Source of the DNA: Eupeodes corollae
Lineage: Eukaryota; Arthropoda; Insecta; Diptera; Syrphidae
Assembly: GCF_945859685.1 (NCBI RefSeq)
Contig: NC_079148.1
Span: 31,631,946-31,695,945, forward strand
Length of the DNA stretch: 64,000 nucleotides
Direction: 5' to 3'
Part shown: piece after piece, positions 54,893 through 64,000 of the stretch
Numbering within the stretch: position 1 is the first letter of the stretch
Layout: each line of letters starts with the position of its first letter
The notes under the pieces: generated by a model
Database searches by the model: none
Seen by the model: only the letters and a program-made list of their open reading frames with translations
Told to the model about the DNA's origin: nothing
Program-made: the position numbers and the translations under genes

Positions 54893-55610
54893 TTTTTTCT
54901 TCAATTTCAGTGGGGGCTTAATACCCATTTATTTCGCTTAATTCAAGCTATAAGTATAACTTTAAAATCAAGTTAAATGTTAACTTATAATTATGAGTGG
55001 AGGTGGGTCAAAAAGAGTTTGATTACAGGTGCTGATGTTGAAATCAAATGAATTTCGATTGGAATTGACCAACCGAAGCATACGGATCAGAGGTTCGTTA
55101 AGGGCATATAGGAAGTGTCGTGAGTTGTTAAATAGAAGAGACGAGGGTTTCTCAGATTGAAGGTGTTAGTGTTAAAAGAAATTAAGTAATAGAGAGAGTA
55201 GAAGTCAAGTGAGCCAGAGGAAAGCCGATGCACAATATGTCAGCAAATTTCTCCACATTTCTGTAATGAATTAAGGTTTACGGCCATGATACGGGAGTCA
55301 GATAAAATTATTTTTCAAAGGATATTATTGAAGTGCAAAACGAAGAAATCTTCGTTGGTTGCTTTCTATTTTTGATATGGAGACCAAACCTGAAAAATCA
55401 TTATGTCTGGTAAACATAGGCACATTCTTCTTCGAAAATGAAGCTTGAAACAGCTCTTCGTTCGAAAATGTTGTTCCGTTAAATTCTTGTATTCTTAATA
55501 AGAAACTTGTACCAGGCCTACCCTTTAGGGCTTTGAAAAACACATGCAAATGGGCTTGATGGAAAATGATTGTAATATTCATCGAAAAATTATTTTCAGC
55601 GTATGTGAGA
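54893..55610 (-). pseudogene. LINE E C-terminus and 3' end
   Basis: Minus strand: a frame at 55325-55582 ending VSISKIESNQRRFLRFALQ, which resembles the KIERVQRRFLRFAL block of Jockey/CR1-like LINEs. Frameshifted downstream pieces near 54990-55200 (LLTYCASAFLWLT, NSNRNSFDFNIST) match the C-terminal block also seen at 40813-41103. The 3' end reads AAATAAATGGGTATTAAGC followed by a short A-rich tail at about 54893-54905, directly against end A of AT-repeat copy 7. Several stops. Confidence 0.7.
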
Positions 55611-55899
55611 TTTGATTTCTACATAAGATTCAAAAGCTTTGGAAGCTTCTATCCCGAAAAGTCTTGGTCTTCCTCTATTAGACTTTAATTGAATTATATA
55701 AACTTCATTTCAGCAGCACGAGTGCTTTGAATACATAATAATGGAATATGCCAGACACAGTGTGAGTATTAGGAAAAGAGGGAATGGTTAAAAAGGAGAT
55801 GTCGGCCATTCGGCGCACATTGATTTTGAATTCTTGAACACATGAATGGGAGTTAAAGTTTGAGCGTGGTACAACAATCCAAATTCGCGTAGTACGGCC

Positions 55900-56345
55900 A
55901 GAAAATTAATCTCTGTACGAGAGAAAAATGCATCTTCTCAAAAAGCTTTTGTTTCTGATATATATTTCTTAAACTAACAATAATTATTAGTGTTTCCAGG
56001 GCCTTAGAAAGAAGGGACGTTAATGCTATAGGTACATAATTTGAGGAAGAAGAGGATTAACCTTTTTTGATTGTCTGAACAAATTCTGTTTTCCAACTGC
56101 TGTTGAAAGAGCCTAGAAAAATAGGATAGATGGAAAAGCTTTCTCAGCGGTTTTGGCAGAGTGGAAGAAAAACTCTTCAAAATAATAGCAGGGGAATACA
56201 ATTTCGACTAGCGATGCTGAGATCTTTTATAATTCTGGCTACAGTACATGTACGGAAAAGGATTGGTCCCATCATACAACCAATAACGATCTCAGATAGG
56301 GTTGAATCCTCAGCACACTGCCTCGCAAACTAATTCTAAATAGAG
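55900..56345 (-). pseudogene. LINE reverse transcriptase finger region, fragment
   Basis: Minus strand: IASRNCIPLLLF, then SFNSSWKTEFVQTIKKG, then NYVPIALTSLLSKALETL, which matches the WK..VVPIFKKG and NYRPIALTSVLSKVLE blocks of non-LTR reverse transcriptases. Frameshifts and stops are present. It may be the 5' part of the same insertion as 54893-55610, with the palm deleted, or a separate element. Confidence 0.65.
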
Positions 56346-56814
56346 CCAACTAAAGGAAAGTCATTGAAAACAAGCGTAGGGACCGAGAAAGAAGAACAAT
56401 TTCTCATTCTTTTTATGAATGACTAAAAATTCTTACGCCCTCTTATTGACTCTAAAACACAAGAAGCTTGAAGCTCAAATCAAACCTTGATTTAGCCTTG
56501 GGTTTGATCCTTTTAACCCTGTTCGTTATAAAGGTTTTCAGATGAATCATACTAGTTAGCATATCTGCACTGGAGTCTGTGTCACTACAGAGAATGCATA
56601 GTTATCAGTTAAAGATTCTAAAGAAATTATTAAGACCGTCCCATTTGGTTTTCTCGCACAACCAAATGATTCTGTTCAGGATTTGTTTGACACGTGAGAT
56701 CAGCAGATATTATACTATGGACCCATGTGCCTGGATGCTTCGATACACTGATTATAATGTATTTATCAGGGTCAGAAGTGGATAAACTTCTTTGACTACT
56801 TAAAATATTTTTGT
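56346..56814. other. Unassigned sequence
   Basis: No recognisable coding block. It may include unrecognisable LINE remains. The opposite-strand frames at 56579-56827 overlap each other and show no motif. Confidence 0.4.
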
Positions 56815-56986
56815 TTAAACTTCCCACACGAAATTATCGTAATCGGTCTGATTGATCGAATTGAAATTGACAGTTCCCGAATTTTAAAGGTAATTAGAAT
56901 ATAATGTTTTTAGAAAGATGGGGCGTATGTATAAAAATGTATACGCTTAGAGTACCTATTTTTGTAGACCATATTATATACATATA
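56815..56986 (-). repeat. AT-repeat copy 8, truncated
   Basis: End B in minus orientation: TTTAAACTTCCCACACGAAA, TAATCGGTCTGATTGATCG, then GTTTTTAGAAAGATGGGGCG and TTGTAGACCATATT. It is cut at 56986 by the 3' end of the Helitron, so the Helitron inserted after this copy was in place or the rest was lost. I could not find the continuation beyond 58331. Confidence 0.65.
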
Positions 56987-58330
56987 CTAGCGGCTCGGTA
57001 CGTGCTTCGCTACCCATAAGGCATAGAAATAAAGAAAATCATTATTAAGTTAATTTATTCAAACATAAAAATATTTAAAATTGCTAGCTATTTAAAAGTC
57101 CAAATGACCCAAATGATATATTTTTTATATTATATTTATCAGCAAAAAGTAAAAAATAAAAAAGAATTGGGTACTCTTACTATGGTGGGTCTGTATGAGT
57201 TAGTCTAAAATGACACCAAAAATGTAAAGTGTTTTCCCTTGGGCCTTATTTATGGACATAGCAAATGATAAACGCACAGGATATTATAATCTTTTGAATT
57301 CAAATGGCATATCAGTTGGAATCATAGGGATACGCGGTATCAAACACACTTCTCCTTTTTATTTACCAGTTAAGGTTATAGCTTCAGTCAAATTTGGCAA
57401 TAACTTTTTCACTGCCAATCTGATGCCATTACACTGTTTTGGTGGATTACTATTTCGCAATAATATAATCAAAGAAACAATTTTCGGTGGTATACCAGCC
57501 TTTTCCAATGAATTTAAAAATTCAATTGGATAATCCATTGCCTATATGTCGTGACTACACCTGGCTGTTTCGCTTGAATTTGAGATTTAATGACATTGAT
57601 ATGAAAGTTCTTCGGTGCTAAAATCTCTCATCCAATCATGATTTCTGTAATTCTGAAAAATATTCGGAAAAACACATTCAATCAATTCATCTATAGATTG
57701 CGTAATTGTACAAAAATTGTTCGGTAAAATGATCAATCCGTTGGTACTGTCGATTGGTATTTTGCCATCACCAATTTCTAACAATTGTTTTGATAACTAT
57801 TGGGCAGTTGCTTCATAATGTGGGTGAATACGCATATTAATTTTCAGTGTTCAGTAAATAGGAGTTGATCGAGGAAGGTCAGGAAATGTTTGACGAAAGT
57901 CCCTTGACAGCAATATCAGAGCACAACCAAAACAGCTGTTGATTACCACGTAAATCTTGCATTGTTCGTTTAAATACTTCTATTGATTTTTTATTCGCCA
58001 TTGTGCACTCATTGCATACCCAATTGTACCAAAGCTTCATTTACAATCGTTACACGCATATCTTCAATTATTATTACAGCTTCGTTGTACATTTCCAAGA
58101 TAATCAACAAATCGGGATTTCTTTAAGTATTAGTACAAATTGTTTGTATATGGAAGTATAGAAAGATGTTGATTTTACACCTTTTCAAGATTTTTTTCAA
58201 AATTTTCTCTACGTACAAACCTTCTCTGGACTTTCACGAATAATTCAAGCCCAAAATTAGCCAAATCGGTAAAGGCATTGTTGAGTTATAACATTACAAC
58301 GAAAAGTGGCATTGATTTTTATATAATAGA
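56987..58330 (-). mobile_element. Helitron, deleted copy with both termini
   Basis: A 1344-bp Helitron on the minus strand. The 5' end begins TCTATTATATAAAAATCAA at 58330, preceded by A. The 3' end is CTAG at 56990-56987, followed by T, with a palindromic pair TAGCG/CGCTA (56988-56992 and 57008-57012) near the end. Insertion between A and T, a 5' TC and a 3' CTRR are the hallmarks of Helitrons. The interior carries only part of the Pif1-like helicase. The HUH replication-initiator (Rep) domain is absent, so the copy is non-autonomous. Confidence 0.88.
57190..58090 (-). pseudogene. Helitron Pif1-like helicase remnant
   Basis: Minus-strand blocks in order: NEALVQLGMQ and VHNGE (degraded CTMAHKHALEA region) near 57980-58040, then LLEIGDGKIPIDSTNGLIIL with LPNNFCTITQS, ELIECVFPNIFQNYRNHDWM, then DYPIEFLNSLEKAGIPPKIV, LLRNSNPPKQCNGIRLAVKK, AITLTGK, LIPRIPMIPTDMPFEFKR and YPVRLSFAMSINKAQGKTL. 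These are the C-terminal helicase motifs of animal Helitrons (including the SINKAQG motif). Stops and frameshifts interrupt it, and the N-terminal Walker A part is absent. Confidence 0.88.
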
Positions 58331-60089
58331 TAAAAATGTACGAAAGAGTTCGAAAAGAAAACAGTGGTATAGTTTAATTTTTATAATTTTTAAAATTGTG
58401 TTGTTTTATTTTCTGTTAAAATTTAACTTCCTTTTCCAACGAATGCTTTTATAAAATTTCACTGAAAAATATACGAATAACAGATGTTCAAGGCAAGTAG
58501 ATATTAGTAAAAGTAGAATTCAATTTTCTTGTAAGTGACCCCTCAGTTCAAATTTCAACAATGTTTCTTTTATAGTTTTTTGTTTTATTATTTTAAGCTT
58601 GAATCCATTCTCGAATGTTCTTATAGTTAGTATAGTTAACTTATAACACAAAAATGTATTCATTCATTAACGTTAATGGCTTATTTTGCATAACCTCTCT
58701 AAAAAGCTAAGGAAGTTTTGCGTGCATTCCACGCTGCTATTGATGTTCCTTGTTCCATGGCTATTGCTGTTGATGTTGCCGTTGCAACAACAGGCCCCAA
58801 GCCTCAAGGCAATAAAAGCAATAAAACTAAAAGCGAAAGCAAAGGAAAAGCATATTCTCTGAGTATCTTTATTATCCTTTTTTAAAATATACATATGTAC
58901 CTACATTCATACATATGTATGTATTCACACTATGCTAAAAGGATTCCGGCGAAGACAGCACTAAATATCATGGCGCCTCCTCAAATCATCAAGGGAAAAT
59001 GCTTGAAAACTCTTCTATATCTCTCAAATAATGTGCAAGCAGCAAAGTTAGGATACATACGCTTTCCGTATCCTTTTCCTTAAATAATTTTTGTTGTTGT
59101 TATTTTTTGTTTTTTAATACTTGGAAAATAACAAAGTTTTCCCCCATGTACAATGAGTCTTGAATATTGTATGAGAGCTAGAGACGTATAATTAAAATTG
59201 CTCGCAAACTTGCCGCTGCTATATTCTATTTTCTATGTTCCGCAATAGGAGCAGTCTGATAATAATTTCAATTAAATGTGCAAATGGAAGCAGGGGAAAT
59301 AGATAGTTTTCAACTGGAATGCGTTTGTCCGTATCCGTATCCGTATCGTCCTTTTTTGCTAACTAACTTATGCAAATGGTCAAAGTGTTAAACGTTCAAC
59401 TAGGACCAGTGTGATGATGATGATGCAATTGCTTTGAATGTAGGTAAGTTTCGTTTGCATGCGGCCATCAGAGCTGAACGGACTTGAGCTGTGCTAGGCA
59501 GTAGAAGTACATGGTTGAGTTTTAGTGGGGAATAGGAATATAAATGTATCTATATACATAGATGCATTGCAGAAGCCTTTGGATGTCATGAATATTAAAG
59601 AGATAATTCTATGAAACAAAAATGTTTATATAAGATTTTTTTGTCAAATCGTAGAAGGGTCGTATCATCTGGTGTTCTTACTCAGACTGAAATCAGTAAA
59701 CACAGGTCAGTTTTTAATAACGCATTTTGATTTAATTTATTCGAAGAAAATTTTATGAAGGCCTGAAGTGTAGGTATGACTGAGGATACAAATTAAAACT
59801 TTAATATCAGTTTATCACTTACGTTTTTACCTCAGCATCACTTCGATCCTTGCACCGCCTTATTGATAAAAGTCTTAAGGGGAATTTTTGCCTCGTATGT
59901 TTGAAAAAGACGATTGCGGATACGTTTAAAACACGCAATCTTCCTCAAAAGAAAGATTTTGTGATTCAAATCAAAATATGTGAAAGAAGAATTAGAAAGG
60001 AAATTTGAAGTACTTTCCTGCTGAAGCTAAAAAGATGATTTAAACAAGGTTAACAATGATGGTAAATTTTAATTGGGTATGAGGTCCTT
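58331..60089. other. Unique non-coding region
   Basis: No gene recognised. It has short repeats such as TCCGTATCCGTATCCGTATC near 59331 and ACATATGTATGTA strings near 58885-58925. The frames at 58673-58894 (minus) and 58895-59083 (plus) show no family motif. Confidence 0.5.
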
Positions 60090-60170
60090 AAGAAAAAGCA
60101 GCTGCGATTGGACTCACACTGATAACTTTCTATTGGTGCCCGGTAAAAAATTTGAAATGGTTTTTCTTGT
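60090..60170 (+). repeat. AT-repeat end A fragment (copy 9, left part)
   Basis: AAGCAGCTGCGATTGGACTC, CACACTGATAACTTTC and TTCTTGTAACAATAC resemble end A of the repeat in plus orientation. It is followed after ~70 bases by a SINE, and then by the main minus-oriented segment. Confidence 0.55.
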
Positions 60171-60239
60171 AACAATACATTCTTTTATTTCAGAAATTGA
60201 AAGAGTATACAATTAAAACCAACTCCAGTCCTGTGTGCG

Positions 60240-60372
60240 ACTCAAATTTGCCGTTCGGATTCGGCTTAAAACTGTAGGTCCTTTCCATCCCTGACAACAG
60301 TACTCGCACACAGGAATATTTGAGAGTTGTCAGTCATTAGGCCCTAGTTCTTAAACGGACTGTTGCGCCACC
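60240..60372 (+). mobile_element. SINE, 5'-truncated copy
   Basis: Body and tail of the same SINE family: GCCGTTCGGATTCGGC, AAAACTGTAGGTCC, CTGACAACAGTACTCGCACA, TAGGCCCTAGTTC and GGACTGTTGCGCCACCC. It is followed by a T-rich tail to about 60400. The tRNA head and first half of the body are missing. Confidence 0.88.
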
Positions 60373-60509
60373 CAATTTGTTTTTTTATTTTTTTTACATA
60401 GTTAATTGAGGTTGTTAATGTAGTTAAAAGTAGTTAAATTCTGCAGAAGCAGCGTTAAATTTTAAAAATAAAGTTTTAAATAATTTGTTTCAATTTCATA
60501 ATAATTTTG

Positions 60510-61437
60510 TACCTTTCAACTTTCTTAGACTGATGCCTGTGTGTGCAATTTGCATTCGTACTTTCTAAATATCTTTTTCGTCTACCGCATCTCAAAAACT
60601 TAAAGATATGTTGATTTTATTAAATTTAATGTTACAGATAATAACCTCCAAAGATGCAGAAAGGGCTTTTAACAAAATTTTATTTATGATGCAGCGATTT
60701 AAAAAAAAAGTGAAAAATTTGGTTTACGGCCAGTTATTCGGGCCGTAAACCAAATTTGAACCAATAACAGTAGCGACTTCAATTTAATCTTTTATTTATA
60801 ACACCCAAAACGTGATAATAAATCGTTACGGTTTCGAAACAAATTAAACTGACGCTTTTTTTATAAAACCAAAAAACTGAAAAAAATATTTGTCATTCCG
60901 AATATTCAAAAAAATTATTGTATGCATCACGTTTGCATAACGTTTTTTGACATGTGATAGAATTTTTAGAAAAAACCAACGAGAATTTTTGTATGGAAAA
61001 TAAAAAAAAGCTATTCAAAAATTTCGTAAACATAGATTTTCAATTTGAATATCTCGAGAGTTAATGACGTTCATTCTTTTATTCTACACAAAATAATTTT
61101 TTCCACATAAGTATATTTTCTTAGAATAATCCAACACGTTTTTATAATAATATGAACCTTAAAAAATTGGTAAAATTGGTTTTTGACTAAAATATTTTGG
61201 GAAAGAAAAGCAGATCGATATATTGAACTTAAATTTATATTATCACATTCATTGTTAACTTTTAACTAAATTTGTATAAAAATTCAATTGACAAATTGTT
61301 TTTACATAAGAACGAAACCCTAAACTTAGTACAGATAAAAATAGTTTTCGATTTAAGTTTATTGAGAGCAAAGATTGATATTAACTTCAAAATTTTACTA
61401 ATATTTTGTTAAACTTTTAAAAATATCGACAGATGGG
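60510..61437 (-). repeat. AT-repeat copy 9, main segment
   Basis: Minus orientation without the extreme end B. Blocks: TCGTCTACCGCATCTCAAAA (60579), GATGCAGAAAGGGCTTTTAA, then modules, then AACTTTTAAAAATATCGACAGATGGGC at 61412-61437, which corresponds to the complement of end A up to the point where LINE A begins. Contains a 17-bp perfect hairpin listed separately. Confidence 0.6.
60715..60757. repeat. Perfect 17-bp inverted repeat with 9-base loop
   Basis: AAATTTGGTTTACGGCC (60715-60731), loop AGTTATTCG, then the exact complement GGCCGTAAACCAAATTT (60741-60757). It lies within AT-repeat copy 9, where other copies have only a single strand of a related sequence. It could form a stable hairpin in DNA or RNA. 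Confidence 0.9.
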
Positions 61438-61439
61438 CA

Positions 61440-62303
61440 TGAATGACGCTGTATGGAAGGGCAAGAGCTGTTCGCTATCTCTCGAGCCAAAGAGGAAAAA
61501 GGAACAACGGTTTCTTAGACGGAAAAAAAGAGAGCATGAGAAGCGCGTGATAGTGGAGATAGAGGGATGTCACAACAGGAATGAGGTTCGTAAATTTTAC
61601 CAAAAGGTACAAAAATCCACACAAGGGTACCAGCCACGAACCTGTAGGGACGATCAGGGGAACATCGTAGTAGAAGCGCAGTCCATGTGGAGAATATGGA
61701 AAGACCACTTCTCCAAATTATATAACGGTGATGACGAACCGAATTCAGCTGTAAGGGAGATAGAACCATTCAACCTAGGCGACGCAAATTGACAATTCCG
61801 CCTACCCGACCTCGACGAAGTGAAGATCGCTTTATCTTAATTAAAGTCAAACAAAGGTGCTGGAGCTGACAGCATCGCTGCCGAATTATTCAAAGTAGCT
61901 GGTGATGACTTGGTAAGTAGCATACACCAACTCATCTGCAAAATATGGTCGGAAGAACGATAGATAGGTCCTTATCAGTGTGGCTTCAGACCAAGAAAGT
62001 CCACTATTGACCAAATATTCACACTACGGTGGTTCTTGGAAAAAACCCAGGAACTTCAAATCGATACCATCTCTTATTTGATTTTAAAGCCGCGTATGAT
62101 AGCATCTATAAGGAAGAGTTCTGCAGAGCAATGTCTAATTTTGGCATCCCTGTCAAACTTATCTGTTTGTGCAGAATGACGATGGAGAATGCACGCTGCT
62201 CTATCAAGGTCGGTATAGATCTCACCGATGCATTTGATGTCAAAAAAGGTTTTAGACAAGCCGATGCACTGTCATGCGACTTCTTCAACGTCGTTCTGGA
62301 ATA
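61440..62303 (+). pseudogene. LINE A, linker and reverse transcriptase part
   Basis: First frame 61433-61792: RRKKREHEKRVIVEIEGCHN, NEVRKFYQKVQKSTQGYQPR, RDDQGNIVVEAQSMWRIWKD, HFSKLYNGDDE (linker after the endonuclease). Then FRLPDLDEVKIALS, NKGAGADSIAAELFKVAGDD, YQCGFRPRKSTIDQIFTLRW and, in the frame 62029-62304, YHLLFDFKAAYDSIYKEEFC (motif A), FGIPVKLICLCRMTMENARC and FDVKKGFRQADALSCDFF (motif B). It is cut before the YADD box. A deletion removed the segment between SEER and GPYQCGF. It lies immediately beside AT-repeat copy 9 on the left and a Tc1-like remnant on the right. Confidence 0.88.
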
Positions 62304-63225
62304 ATTAAGTGAAATCGAACTCCAAGCTAATTAAATGTCTTCGGTAAGTTCGGGTACACTGGAATATCATTGCCCTGTTTTATAAACTTGACGTTTCAAC
62401 CATCCCCAAACATTTCCGATGATATTCAAATCTGGAGAATAGGACGCCCAGTTTAAAAGGTCCACATTTTGGGTATGTTTGTAGGTTGTTATTACCTGGT
62501 CTATGTTTATTGTTGCATTATCCTGTTAATATATCAACGGCACTGGTCCAAAATAGGTATGAAAGTATGGAAAGGCTTTACCAATACACCATTGTAAGAC
62601 AACGCATTCATTGTACTCGTAGTTGATATAGATTGTATTTTAGCTGGTTTCATAATAAGAAATGGCCCCACACATTATCACACCTCCACCACGGCTTTGC
62701 AACCGATTCAAATAATGTGTTTTCTTTGCTGAAGTCATGGAAATAGAAGCTACCTATAGCCTTCCAATTTTTTTTAATCGGAGAACACGACTCTGTTCTA
62801 CTCTGAATTCTAGGTCACATTTAGTTGACAAAAACCGAGGCGTTGTTTTTGTCGAATCGGGTTTAGAGGTGGCGTCTTTTCCCTTATTTTCATTCTTTTG
62901 TACATGGTTAACTTTGGAAATAACACGACGCAGAATTGAAAGACTTGCCTTAACACCACATTTTTCCATGATTTTTGCCAAAAGAGAAGTGTGAATTTAA
63001 CTATACTTTCTTAAAATAAGTCGACTTCTCGCATTATTATGTAAGTACGCTTTGTGTTCGGCCTTTCATCTTTTTTCTACATTTACACTGATTACCTAAA
63101 AGTGTGAATATAACGTGTAGGCTCCTCTCGATTTTTTTACTTATTTTGAAAATAGATAAACCAGCGTCCTTGTAGGTTTTGATTTGTCCTCTTTCCGTCT
63201 TGGTCAACACTTTTCCGCTACTCAT
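62304..63225 (-). pseudogene. Tc1-like (DD34E) transposase, decayed
   Basis: Minus strand: start MSSGKVLTKTERGQIKTYKD at 63225 and helix-turn-helix GLSIFKISKKIERSLHVI, then a degraded central part, including a frame at 62754-62981. The catalytic segment near 62400-62520 reads QDNATIN, then LLNWASYSPDLNIIGNVWGW. The aspartate of QDNA and the DD34 spacing are retained, but the glutamate position is glycine (IIGN instead of PIEN). Frameshifts are present. It is a different Tc1 lineage from 41851-42691, and no terminal repeats were located. Confidence 0.82.
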
Positions 63226-63779
63226 TTTAATTTTTTCTAAAATTTAATAGTCGAAACTAAAAAATAAGTTCGATCAACAATAAAATATAAGTCCGTTTCA
63301 CAAAAATAAACATCAAACTAAATGCATGGTATATTTAAGTGGCGCAAAACTGTTGTTTTAATTTCAGCAAATGCTAAAGTTGAAAAACCTTTAACGGCGT
63401 TTTTTCAGAACTTGATATTTGTACAGAGTGAGAGATGAAGAGTTGGACAAAGATATCTGGCTCAACATTATTATTTTATTTTTTTGTTTTCTTGTTAGGA
63501 GCAATTGGAAATACAAAATATACAGGGTGTCCTATTCAAGTGGCGAGGAGTATGTACTCTATATACAAATTTTTAAAAGGTAGCACATGCAAGCTGTAAG
63601 CTCCTGCACGGAAATATTTAAAATTTCTTCACTCTAGTGAAGCACCTTTTTATACGCCTTTTTAGTAGCTCGTTTTTTGATCTTACGAAATCTAAGAGAT
63701 CTTTTCTCATTTGGCCTTTAATTTTTTGAATTTACGACCCTATTCAAAAATAAAAAAAAAATCCTTTTCAAAATAAGTG
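63226..63779. other. Unassigned sequence
   Basis: AT-rich. Two short similar strings, TTTAAGTGGCGCAAAAC near 63334 and TTCAAGTGGCGAGGAG near 63535, could be terminal-repeat relics of DNA transposons, but no partner end was found. Confidence 0.4.
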
Positions 63780-64000
63780 GCCTCATTCTAGTGGTTAGCA
63801 GTGTCTTCTCTTCCTAGCTTGGCGTTAAAATCTTCTTATATGATTTTAATGTCACAAGTCTTGTCCAAGAGCTCGAAGAATATGTCTTTGGTGTCTTCAT
63901 CTTTCTCCTCTGTTGAGGCATGAGCGCATATTAGGCTTACATTGGCGAATTTAGCCTTGATGCGGATTGTTGGGATCCGCTCGCTGACATTGTTGAAACT
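63780..64000 (-). pseudogene. LINE endonuclease fragment at window edge
   Basis: Minus strand from the window edge: SERIPTIRIKAKFANVSLIC, AHASTEEKDEDTKDIFFELL and, after a stop, EDFNAKLGRED. These are the APE-type endonuclease blocks (INVHAPTEDK and GDFNAKVG) of RTE-like LINEs, most likely LINE A. The histidine and catalytic aspartate region is partly changed (EDFNAK). It continues beyond the window. Confidence 0.8.

Noticed and set aside
63519..63560. TACAGGGTGTCC string as a mariner terminal repeat
   Set aside because: It resembles termini of some DNA transposons, but no matching inverted partner or transposase was found next to it.
1..64000. CRISPR arrays, operons, bacterial promoters or phage genes
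   Set aside because: No regularly spaced short repeats with unique spacers and no prokaryotic gene organisation. The sequence is typical insect nuclear DNA.
1..64000. LTR retrotransposons or endogenous viruses
   Set aside because: I saw no gag-pol with protease and integrase motifs, no paired long terminal repeats and no viral capsid or envelope-like frames. All reverse transcriptases here are of the non-LTR type.

Overview
This window looks like transposon-rich, non-coding DNA from an insect, most likely a fly (Diptera). It is very AT-rich. I recognise no complete host gene. Nearly every open frame with a recognisable product belongs to a mobile element: LINE reverse transcriptases and endonucleases, Tc1/mariner-type transposases including the DD41D ('rosa') group known from flies, a PIF/Harbinger transposase and a Helitron helicase. 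The dipteran assignment is an inference from these families; there is no rRNA, mitochondrial or conserved host exon to anchor it.

Layout. 1-3.6 kb: decayed LINE and a decayed DD41D transposase. 3.66-6.19 kb: a young Jockey-like LINE with perfect 13-bp target duplications and one intact reverse transcriptase frame. 6.4-7.45 kb: first copy of an unclassified AT-rich dispersed repeat, called 'AT-repeat' below. 7.5-12.4 kb: unique intergenic or intronic sequence. 12.4-16.2 kb: three different LINE remnants in a row, including one with RNase H. 17.9-21.8 kb: an AT-repeat copy split by a DD41D remnant and by LINE A, which is itself split by a nearly full DD41D element. 21.8-28 kb: mostly unique, with AT-repeat copy 3. 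28-33.2 kb: AT-repeat copies 4 and 5, a SINE and a PIF/Harbinger element. 35.3-36.5 kb: another DD41D-like element. 36.9-37.9 kb: LINE B carrying a tRNA-derived SINE. 40.8-48.5 kb: LINE E 3' end, LINE A split by a small Tc1-like element, two further LINE A copies and AT-repeat copy 6. 50.3-51.6 kb: a DD41D element with an uninterrupted 361-residue transposase. 53.3-58.3 kb: AT-repeat copies 7 and 8, LINE E and a Helitron. 60-64 kb: AT-repeat copy 9, a SINE, LINE A, a Tc1-like remnant and a LINE endonuclease fragment at the edge.

How the parts relate. LINE A ends with a 33-base segment followed by TAAG repeats, and the SINE copies end with nearly the same segment, so LINE A (or a close relative) is the likely enzyme source for the SINE. 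The intact DD41D transposase at 50.4-51.5 kb could act on the closely related copy at 20.3-21.6 kb. The AT-repeat is the largest unexplained component: at least nine copies in both orientations, with conserved ends, ~173-bp internal modules, a CpG-rich block and no coding capacity.

Letters used for LINE groups (A, B, C, D, E) are my own labels for similarity groups inside this window. Element boundaries are read by eye; those with target duplications or matched termini are accurate to a few bases, the others to tens of bases.
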